Of a DNA stretch of 46,052 nt, positions 22,901 through 34,600 are shown piece after piece. The stretch's first letter is position 1. Every line of letters begins with the position of its first letter. The stretch spans positions 1 through 46,052 of the forward strand of contig LGRX02009773.1 of the NCBI GenBank assembly GCA_001247695.2, in the 5' to 3' direction. The notes beneath the pieces are model-generated. The model saw only the letters and a list, made by a program, of their open reading frames with translations, was not told where the DNA came from and searched no databases. Position numbers and translations under genes: made by a program. This stretch comes from Cymbomonas tetramitiformis (Eukaryota > Chlorophyta > Pyramimonadophyceae > Pyramimonadales > Pyramimonadaceae).

Positions 22901-25570
22901 CGGCCCCGCCCTGCTCTTGATTTGCTTTTCACATCCACTGGGATGATGATGGGCTGGCTTTTGTTGGCCGATCTCATGCCGTTCAGTGTGTGTGTGTGAT
23001 ATCATCGATGGGACGGCCACTGGAATGATTTGGATGATGGGATTGTGGCTGTCCCTGTGGTACCCTTCTGACGGGTACTGCCTCTTTGAGGGCGTCGGGG
23101 ATTCGTCTACGGCTCGCTTTTCGGGAGAGTCTTGGATTCGTCTGACGCTAGCTCCCTCTCCGTGTACAGTGCTCATGGTTATTACACATGCCGGGGGACT
23201 TGTGTTCTTTGACCTTGATATGAAGTACTGGCGGATCGCTGTGAACGGGGACGGCCGCCGGGTGGAAGTGGGTTTTGGGAGGCGGTTGTCCCTGTGGTGC
23301 CATTCTGGCGGGCACTGCCTCTTGGAGAGCTCAGTGGATTCGTCTGCCTTTGCTGCAAGGAGAGGCAGAGGGTGGTGAAGTCCACCTTCTGTGTTTTCCC
23401 TTGATTTTTGTGGGGAGCACTTAGGTGCCCGCATGTTTCCTTTTTTTGACATGGGGTGTCCATGCTGTGTGGTGTGACTGCATTCATGGCATAACCATGG
23501 ACCAACGGGTCCCATCCATCGACCGTGAGCCACTGGGGGGCATGCCAGCAGGGTCTGCTTACTCCGTAACCCTGGGACCAACTATTGTTGGGCGATGATC
23601 GGTCACATCGTATCATCTTTCCATGCTGCTTTGCATTTGGGTTGGGAATATGTATGAGTTTGTGGTATCTTGTCACGGCCCCGCCCTGCTCTTGATTTGC
23701 TTCTCACATCCACTGGGATGATGGTGGGCTGGCTTTTGCTTGCCGATCTCATGCCGTTCAGTGTATGCTTATCCTTGCGACTCCTTTGGCACCCCGTAGC
23801 CTCAGAAGACTGCACTATGTGGCCACGCCGGGGATCAAAGGATTCACTACACACTTCGGGACACCTATCCGGATGTGTGGGTATGCTTATCCTTGCGAAT
23901 CCTTTGGCACCCCGAAGCCACAGGAGACTGCACTATGTACCCGCGCCGGGGATCAAAGGATTCAGCACACACTTCGGGACACTCATCCGGATTCTCCGGA
24001 GCTCACTAGTGAAGAATGGGACCCCCTAAGCCTCGCTGAGCCACCCGAGCCCCTCTGCATCTGCACCACCAGCGCACTGCCGCCTTGTGCCTGAAGCCGG
24101 TTCATCCCTGCCCCCCGATCTGCGCGAGCCATATCTCCACCACCAAGCCCACGCGCAAGACCACCCCTCTGCTCCCTGAGCCTCACTGGGCCACCTGAGC
24201 CCCTCTGCGGCTGTCCTGCCGGCGCACTGCTGCTGTGTCTCTGGAGCCGGCTCACCCCCGCCAATCGAGCCACCCCTCCACCACCAAGCCCACACCCCAC
24301 ATCACCCCGCTGCCGCCTACAGCCTGGTCCCAAGAGAGCTTGCCCACCCACGCCACGGCCAGAATGCCCAAGCGCTGTCCCAAGGGGCTGAGAATAATAA
24401 ACTGGGTTGCCCTCATCCAAACTTGCGCATCCGCCACCGACTTGCGCCTGTAGCCCTCTACCCCCCGTACCAACTCCCCGTGACTGAACCCCTTGCGCTG
24501 ATTGCCTTGCGAGGTGGCCGCGAACTTGAGCAATGCGCTCTACACTTGCGCTGTAGCTGTCACGCCGCACTGTTCCTACTTGGGGTCCCATCCCCACTGT
24601 TGCCTGTGTGTCCCAAGCCCTCCCAATGGCCGATAGTTCACCACCCGGTCGTCGCCTTCCCGACAGCTGCTCACTGTTAGTTCCGGCACGGCCAGCAACC
24701 TCGCCCGATGGGCACGGAAGCTGATGAGATGCCGTATGCTGCCGTGCAACCTGTTGTAAGTGGTCATCGCTGCCAGGATGGGCCCCCAGGCTCTGAGGGG
24801 CCCGGCGTGTGTCATCTCCACCCGCGGACCTCCCCACATCTCCCCCGTCATCCTCATCAGTTCCCCCCATGCCATCAACCCCCCCAAGAAGGCCGGCCAC
24901 CCGCCTGCTCGCCCCCATCAAGGTGGCCACCCCTCCCTCAGCCAAGGCCATTGCTTGCTCCGGCGAGGCCCCACTCTGCTCCTGAGTCCAGACCCCACTC
25001 CCCGGGCCCGGCGACAAAAGGTCATCCCACTCATTCAAGATATCCTCGACACTTGACGCCGCCTGGCTGAGCCTGCCTATGCCTGCCCGTGCCCCTCTAG
25101 ATCGCGCCTCGGCGGTGCCCCCTCCTTGACCCTCCACAGTGCCCAGATGCTCCACCTCCCGCCGCACGTCCTCCATGCTCTCCAAAAGACTCGATGCCAT
25201 CGCGCCTGCCTCGCCTGCCTCACCGGGAGCCTGCCCAGACCGCTCACGCTGCGTTCCCTCAGATTCCTGCGTCCCACCGCCAGACCCATCCTGCGTGGCA
25301 TAGTCTGTCTCCTCGAACGCGTCCTCCCACGCTCTGTCCATCAGCGCCAACCTCTCCGCCCCTTCCCGTCGGACCGCCTCCCCCCGATCCAGGTCCGGGC
25401 CCATGCCTCCTCTCACACGCCTTCCGCCAGCCCAACGCCACCCACTTCCGGCCGGGCATCGCCCTACAGCCCGCCTGATGATCAGCCCTGCAACTCCCCG
25501 TGCAAGCGCGAAAGAAAGCAGCCGGACCCACTTCTCCTTCCAGCCCACAGCCCCGCCACGTGCCGCTTCT

Positions 25571-25618
<48 letters not shown>

Positions 25619-28600
25619 CCCATTGCCATCCACCTGCTCTCCCCCTTCCGCGTTCGCCTCCATGTACCGCCGCTCCCTGAAGCGCCGCTGCGTCTTCCGA
25701 AGAAATCCATACGCCGCAGGCCCTAGCCCACCATACACCTCCACCCCAAAGGGGATGAAGTGATGTGGGCGGACATCCCCGTACGTCGCCACCTTGCTCT
25801 CCTCTACCTTCTTCGCCGCCGCCCCGGGGGCCATCATGGCCGCTCTTAGGTGCGCGTCTGACATCGGCCGCGCCGTGGCCACATCAAACAGCACATGCTG
25901 GCCCGGTCCCTCCGCATCTAACACTGTCACATCCGGGCAATGATTCCGTGAGTAGGTCAGGTAGCCCGCGAAGTCATCGTGCAATGCAGACGCCAAGGGA
26001 TAGGCAGACTTGGCCACCTCGAACAGCACCCTCTGCAGTTTGTGGTGGATGAAAGAGTACCAATTTCCTCCCCCAGCCCCCACTCCCCCCCGGCATGCCA
26101 GTAAGTGTGTCCCGGTGGGATCCCGCTCTCCTCCACAATCGGGGCACTCCTCCACTTGGCCAAGGAGGGGCTGCTCCGCATGAAGAATGTGCCGCAGGGC
26201 CACCCGGTATTCCGCCGAACTGAGCTCCAGGGCTAGGCAGCATGGAACACCCCTCAAGAAAGCAGGCCCAATACTGTTGAAGGTCACCGAGAAAAGCCAG
26301 GGGAGCCGAGACGCCCCCACGTGCCCAGCCAGCCAAAGCCAATCCGCAGAGTGGAGGACAACAGCATAGACCCGTTGGCCACGTTTTTGAGACCTGCTGT
26401 AATCACTCAACTTCTTGACGTCGTCCGCCTTTGGCACTTGTGGTGGCAAATGCTCATTTGCTCCCCTCGCCTCCCCAATCACCTCCATCGCCTCCGACAC
26501 CTTCTGCATGGCCGCTTGCAAAGAATTAACATACGGCAAGTCGCTCTCAGCCCCGAGGTCCTCGGTCCCCGCCGTTACTGTTGGAAAGAGCTCCCGCATA
26601 TCCTCCCAGACTTGCGCAAACCCACCAAGCCAGGCCGCACTGCTCACCCTCACCGCCTTAGTCAGGCCCATCCCATGCGGGAGGGTGGCAAACTCACAGT
26701 GCCACGCCAATCCACCGCCAGGCAGCAAGTCCCGCAACGCCCCCTGCATCCTGCTGTCATGCTCCTCAGCCGCCTCCCGCATCATCTCCGGTGGCACACC
26801 TCGCAGCCAGAACCCCAGCCTCGGGTGGGCACAGAATCGAAGCAGGAGCCCCTGGGCCTGCGCATGCCCAAGCTTGTTCAAGAGGGGCAGGATGCCACAT
26901 AGCTCCTCCACCTTCTTCAACATCTCCACACTGACCGCCTCTGCCTTCCCCACCGGCACCCCCAAGACATCGATGAAGTCCAGCTCCCCCCGTGCACCCG
27001 GCATCCCGGCCTCGAAGCAACTGGCGTCCCCCTCAGGCGAGAAAGCCGCTGACTTCACCGGCTGAATATCCAGGCCAATCGCCACTGCCTCCTCCATATA
27101 AGTCTCATACGCGAGCACCGCTTCAACCGGAGGGCCCAGGAAGAAAGCGTCATCCAAGTAGGCAAAGATGACCACGCTAGGGTGTCCCTCCTGAACCCGC
27201 TCCAGCACCACCTGCAACGGGGCAGCCAAGTAAAGTGGCCCCAGGGCCCCCCCCTGCTGCGTGCCCTCCTTCGACTTGACAAATGGCATCACCGAGCCAT
27301 CAACGCCCCCCAGCCGAAACCCCAGGTTCGCATCCACCCCATAACAAAGGTCCGTCCATGCCCACAGCTCCGGGAAGTCCCGCTCGATAGCCTCAAACAT
27401 TGCCTCACGGTGCACCGCATTGAAGGCATTCCTGGCATCTGCCTTAACACAGACCCTTTCCGGGTGCCGATCCAGGGCCGCCTGAACAGTGTGGACCCCC
27501 AGGTCCGCCCCTCCCTTCACCGTAACCCCAATCTGGGCTGCCCGCAGTCCACCGTGGTCATCATCCTATCGACGCCCACAAAATCGAGCCCTGAGTGCCT
27601 TCGCACGCTGCCTGCATATGACCTTCGCCACTAGCTTCCGGAGAACTTCGTCACACGCAATGGGCCGGACGTGGACGGCGAGGTCGTCCTTCAGCAAGCC
27701 ACTAACCTAGCGCCTGCCAACCACTCCCGAACCCCGCCGGGGCCCGACTTGCCGCCAGATGGTTGCACACCTCCAACAGTGCATCTCGCCCACCAGAGAC
27801 ATGGACCGCCCACATATGCTCCCAGCGCCACTGAGAGCTGCCCGGTCCCGAGGCCCGCGGCAGATTACGCATTACATCATCGAACGTCTTCTCATCCAGC
27901 TCAAGCGCCTGCCCCCGAAGCTCCCGCCGGCGATCCTCTCCCACATCTTGCCTCCTGCCTGTCCCAGCCGGGTGCAACCGCTCCAGCTTCAGCAACGTCT
28001 CCTCAGCCGCTGGTGCCAGCTTGGCCAACTCCAGCCTCTTCGCTGCCTTTCCCAGCTGCCCCGCCTTCACCAACCGCACAGCATCTCGCAGCACCCGTTC
28101 CTCATCCGCCTCGGCCACAACTCGTCGATCCCCCGGCACCTCCGCATGCAGCCCCTCCCACTCGCCGCGTAGGAAGCGGGCGCAACGCTCCTTAATGACC
28201 TGGGCCACACCCTGCTTCACCTCCTGCTGGACCGGCTGAAGAACCAGGCGCGGGAGTAAAAAGAACAGCTTGTAGGCCTCGACGTCCTCTGTGCCCACCC
28301 GCATCCTGCGAAGCACGACCATCACACACTCGGTGAACAGTCCCCACAACTTCTTCGGCACCATCAGGGAAGGGAAGTCGCTCACAGCACACTCGTCGAC
28401 ACTCAGTCCTCGCAGCCATGTCCACCCCGCCTCTCCAAGCCCATCCGGGTCCCCCACCAAGCTCTCGCCTCCGTGCTGCCCCTGCGCCCGCCCCGCCGCC
28501 CGTGGATTGCCCCGGCCCCCACTGCCGCCTCCCTAGGATAATCAACTTCTACTTAGTTCATATACTCAGGCATATATCTAGTAGAATGTGTACGAACTCA

Positions 28601-31600
28601 CACACACACACACACACAGTTGAATCATATTAAATCTGATAAAAGTGTTTTGAGTTACAGACAGTGCTCTTATCACTCAGTTGTGTTCCCGTCCTCAGCT
28701 TACTGTTACTCAGTCATAGCTACTTCTACTCGTACTAGTACTCTTGTGTTATGTAACCAGATACTGTGTACATTTTGAATTGATCTGCTGACTCTGCTGC
28801 AGTCTGCTTGTCTACATATACACACAGTACTATACTCTGACAGTACAGTCATACAGTCATACTATCATCATTTGTCATAATTTGTCATTTTGAGCCAACA
28901 GTGTTTAACACTGCATGAGAGTCTACTGTTTTCCTACTCCTCCTTACTCATGCTCTTCGAAAATATCGCAATACCACAGCACTGAGTACCTGAAAACGGT
29001 CCAAAGCCAAACTTTTGGTAAAGAAGTCTGCCAAATTCTCCTGCGTGGGCACTTTTGCAATGACAATTCTGCCCAGTTCTACCAACTTTGCCACATATCG
29101 ATTCCTCACTGCCACATGACGTGTCGCTGCATTGTTCAGAACATTTTCTGCCTGTGCCACAGAGGCATGATTGTCCCCATGAATTGTAACAGGCTGCTTG
29201 ACAGGTGAAAACTCAGTTAGTAGATTGACAACATACTCAACGTCCCGTGCACATTCTGACAACGCTATCAATTCTGCCTCTGCTGTGCTGACTGCAACTG
29301 TCTTCTGCAATTTCGACGAATACATGACAGTGCTTCCATTCAGTCGCACCAGTGAACCTGTAACAGAGCGTCTGGTCACTTTGTCTGCTGCATGGTCTGC
29401 GTCTGTATAAGTTGTCACTATCAACTCTGCAGTCAGTGACGTTGGCGAACTGCACTGCATAGTCAAACAAGCATGAAGAGTTCCCTTCAAATATCTCAGC
29501 ACACGCTTCAAATGCTGCCAATGCTCCTGCCCGTAGCAGTGAGAGAACCTGGCCAGATAACATACCGCTGTTAGAATATCAGGCCGTGAGCAACGTGCCA
29601 GCCACATCAATTCCATCACCAAATTCACATAGGGAAGCTTCTCCAACTTCTCCTCCGAGTCCACAGGCATCAAAGACAGTCTGGGCTCCATAGGTGTCAT
29701 ACAGGGATTACAGTCCTGCATTGCATACCTCTCCAGCATGCGCTGAATAAGCCCAACCTGACTGATTCCACATTCTCTGACTAGGCCATAGTCACTGAAA
29801 GGCATACTCATACCAAGCAACTCCACCAACGGTCCTTTGTCCTTACTAGGTCATTTCTCACTGAATACTCTGAAGAATTCCACCTTCCACTCCACCGATG
29901 AAGTGAACACAGTGTAGTCGTCCACGTGCACGTACACAAACACCACCAGTGTACCAGGCTGCCAGATGTAAAACAGACACGGGTCAATGTTGGACACCCG
30001 GAGCCTGTGGTCATAAGCAAGCAAAAACTCCTTGCTCGTCCTGTACCAAATGCGCGGTGCCTGCTTCAACCCGTACACACTCTTCTGCAGAATTCCATAC
30101 CGCACACCCCGTACTGTCCATGCATTAGGCCAACTGACATACAATGGAACGTCCACGTCCAGCTCACCGTTCAGAAAGCACGTGATGACGTCCAAAGCAA
30201 AGGCCAACAGTCCCAACACCAAACTGAGCTGAATAAGAATTCTCAAAGTTGACAGCTGAGTACACGGTGCATACACGTCCTCATAGTGCACCCCGTGCTG
30301 CTGACCATTACCGCATACCACCCACCTGGGCTTCCTCTCGGTCAGCGCCCCTGCAGAGTCCAACTTCGCCTTGTACACAGCCACCATGCGCATAACCTTT
30401 TCACCAGCAGGTGCCGTCTCCACCGGCAAGATTGCCTTCTTCACGTCGATGAGAGCGCACTCCTCTCTGTGGTCCGACTCCTGCCACTGCACTGAGTCAG
30501 GTCCATTCACCAGCTGAACCCATCCTTTCGGCTCCGTCACTCCAACAGGCAACCCCGTCAGTTTCTCCTCCTGAGCCGCCAGAGCAACATGACGAGTCTC
30601 AAATCTCACGCGAGCCTCACCCACATCAATTGCCGAGCCCCTCACTCCAGCATGACGCTCCAATATCACTTGGTACGGCAATACATGGTCCTCCCGTGCC
30701 GTAGCACACACCACTGCTGCCTCCCATTCACCTCCTCCTAACTGCTGCACTGTCACCTTCTCAAACAAAGGATAAAATGAATTTACTGTCAGTTGTGCAC
30801 AATACTCAAACAACAACGCAAGATGCTCCACCCGTGCTTCCAGAAACACACTCACCGGTGTCCAAAACGATCCTGCACCAGCATTGTTCAGCTTCACTAC
30901 ACCAGTGAACTCATCACCCTTCAGTTCCACGTAGGCACGCAGATCCAGTATAATTGTCGCTGTTCCCACGAAGGCTGAAACGAACTTTCCATCCAGAGAC
31001 TCACAGTCATATAACGACTTCAAAGGTGTCAGCATAGAGGCTCACGTCGATGAAAGCATAAGCTCGACACCCAAACACTCGCAGCACAGACAGATCGTAC
31101 TTCTGGTTCAACACCTGCAAACTAGACTGCATACCCAGCCGAGCCTTGCATAGTCGAGAGATCAGAAACACAGCGTGCCTCATAGCCAAAGGCCACATAG
31201 TCGCAGGCAAACCAGCAGTCACCAGCATAGCCCTCGCCTTCGTCTGCAGGAACTTGTTCATGGTCTCCGCCCTGGCATTGTTCTCGTGCAAGTACGGTGA
31301 CGTCGTCCTCTGCACGATAGCATTGTCCTCACAGTACTGCCTAGTCTTACCAGACACGATGGTCGAGTCATTGTCAGAGTGCAATACCAGCACGTCCCAC
31401 CTGTTCAACACGAGTCTCCTCCTCGAGGAACACTCGCCCAGTTGCCCTCACCATCTTACGATAGTCCTCCAGAGCGTCCACATACTCCAGCTTCTGTTTC
31501 CAGACATAGAAGTGACACACGTCAGAATAGTCGTCCACGTGAATAGTGTACCCACGATAACCTTTGGTAGATGTCACGAACGGTCCATCATGATCAGTGA

Positions 31601-34600
31601 ACGTCAACTGCCCCATTTTGACGGACACCTGCCTCTTCTCCACCACCTTTCGTACAGACTTCGGGAAACTTCCCCTATCTGTCGTCTGTGATGGCCTCTT
31701 CGGTGCCGCCACCTGGCACGACATACAATTCACAGAACAGCTCAGCACACTGCTGCTCCTCAACTCCTCAGAGTTCACACCAAGGTCCAACCCCTGAAGG
31801 TCCATGACCTCAACATGCTTGTCACAGGTGTGACTAAGCCTGATGTGTGCAATAACCTTTGCGTCCACCCTCGGGACCACAAACCGGTCAAGATACAACA
31901 CGACAACAGGCCACGGAGTCCCCTGGATGAATACACGACCAGGCTCCGACTCCACCAGCTCAGACACGTTGTAGCATTGGTCTGTTCTCGCAGAAAATAT
32001 CACACTGCCCTTCGAGTACACGTGTAGCTCCTCAAACTTCGTAGTCAACCTCCACCAGGTAGCATTCGGCTTGAAAGGCACCACCAGCATAAACTTCGTG
32101 TTCACAGGGTCCTTAGGAAAGTCCATGAGTATCTTCGTTAGCAGTTTCTCAATGAACATATCGTCGTACGGTGGATTACCCCAGAAGCTCCGTCCCTTCA
32201 GACAATGAAGAAACACCGAGTTCACCATAGAATAGTACTCGCTCACTTGTCGATTGTGCTCGTCAGCACATATATCCAGATGAAAGGGCCCCTTCTCAAT
32301 GTTCCACTTCTGGAACTCGGTGAACTTCCAGTTGCACTTGTCCCTCACTTGACAGCTCTCCTTCTTGTCGCACTCCACCCCCGGCAACGCAGTCTCCACA
32401 ATGACCTCAGGTAGAACATAAACGTTCCCCTTTCTGCACACGTCGTACTTACATAAGTTCTCCTTGTCCTTCAGCACACGGTCCCCGAACTGAGCATACA
32501 ACCCGAACTTGTCCTCCAAACTCACCGCGGATACCAGATTAAAAGGCGACTCAGGCACGTACTGTGCCTCCACCTTCAGCACGTCAGCCTTCTTCGTCAC
32601 ACGATTCCACAAGGTAATAATTCCTCGGCCTCCTCCGCGAGACGTGGTCACCTCTCCAGCCATGACTTTGAACGACACAGCTGCTGACGCATTCACCTGA
32701 GCGCCCTCAAACATAGATAAGTCATTGAAAATACACCTCGTCGCCATGCTATCAAAGTACAGTTCTCTGTCCGAGTCCACCACAGTCGCTGCACACAGGT
32801 CTCCTCCTGAAGCCTGTAACGAGTCCTCGTAGTACTCCTTCTGCACTAGTGCGTCGTCCTCCTTGTCGCGATTGAACACACCGTACACCCAGGTGTCCTC
32901 CAACACCTCACCTGTGTATAACACCTTCTGGTCTGCCACTGTAGAAACAACCGGACAGGCTACATGAACTTCCTCATGATTCTCCAGGCTCCACAGCTCC
33001 CCCGCAGACACTTCTGTACGACGCTGCCTCGCTGAACTGGATGAAGTCGCCTCCTCCATCGTCGCTGCTGCTGCGTCAGGTGTCTTCTTCGCCGCGATTT
33101 TCTTGAGTCTCCGCGCATAGTTTTCACGCACCGCTCTCTCCTTAGAAGGATTAAGCTTGATGAACTCCTCCATACCCGCCGGGTTCACTATCCAGCACTT
33201 CTCAGCAGAATGAACACCAGAACACGTAGGACATATCAGTTTCTTCCCGTCATTGAACTTCTTTTCCTCGCTCTGCCTTCTTCTGTCCGCAACCAGAGCT
33301 CTCGCCACAGCAACAGTCTCCTCGTCCACAGTAGCTCCCACTATACCCGATGAAGGAACCAAAGATTGCTGCACCACGTTCACAAAGAAATGCTCAGCCC
33401 TCTGCACAAGCATATCAAAGGAAGGACGTCGTTCCTTGCTGATATCCGCGACAACCTGCGAATAATCCACAGGCATAGCAGCAACTGCCATCGCTGTAAC
33501 CAGCACCTCCACAGTTGTAGGATCACGCCTCGCACCCCCGTAGTTGGCCACAGAACTCATTACGTCACCAAAGTAACCCAACTGCTTCACCGGGTCCTCA
33601 TTCACGCTCACGGTCAGCTTGCACAGCTTCTTCATTGAACCCGCGAGTTGGCCAAACAACTGCGGCTCCACCCTGCACTTCAGTTTCCTGAAAGCCTTCA
33701 AACCGTCATTGCCACACCGTCGTACGACGTCAAAGGCGTCCCCGGCTGTTACTTGCGTCAGAATTGCTGACAAAATTGTACTTGCCACACTCGCAGAACC
33801 AGGCACAGTAATGAAGCTGTCGCCGTCTTCAAAGAACTTGTCGTTCTCCGCGTCGTTATCTCCCTCCTCTGCCCGTGATGAAGGCTTATCCCCTGCAGTC
33901 GATTTACTATATCCTCCCGTTTTAGGCGTAAACAAGTTCAGTCCTCTGATATCTGCAATATCTGACACTTGATAGTCACACACCAGTTCAAGCAGCTCAG
34001 GGTAAAACGTGACTGCTGACTCTAACTGTGTCTTAAATTGAACCCAGGATTCATACTGATTCCTCTCTGTTCCCGTGTACTTCGTTGTACCTAATAACTT
34101 CACTACACACTGAATTGTCTTCTGTGCGTTGGCAAGGCTCATTACACCCGACTCAGCTTCTTCATGATCTGTTGATTTCTCAGGCTCTTTCTTTTCAGCA
34201 CTCAACACCTTAATTGTCTCTGCCATAGTTTTCATAAAAGCAGCCTGTTGCTCTACCAAGTCCTGAAGCTGAGATTCCCGAGTAGGATACTTCCGTTCTG
34301 ACACTGGCACCCCCGCGTCAGCCATGACGACTGTAACCTACACTACCTCAGATCCATATAAGGCCCATAACCTAGGATAATCAACTTCTACTTAGTTCAT
34401 ATACTCAGGCATATATCTAGTAGAATGTGTACGAACTCACACACACACACACACACACAGTTGAATCATATTAAATCTGATAGAAGTGTTTTGAGTTACA
34501 GACAGTGCTCTTATCACTCAGTTGTGTTCCCGTCCTCAGCTTACTGTTACTCAGTCATAGCTACTTCTACTCGTACTAGTACTCTTGTGTTATGTAACCA

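Noticed and set aside
24708..27710. Long plus-strand ORFs rich in Pro, Ser and Arg
   Set aside because: They are antisense shadows of the minus-strand LINE ORF, which has RT and endonuclease motifs.
28900..28920. Palindrome CAGTGTTTAACACTG in the LTR compared with the inverted repeats at 3106/4342
   Set aside because: Only a short partial likeness (GTGnTTAACA); the two elements are not related on this basis.
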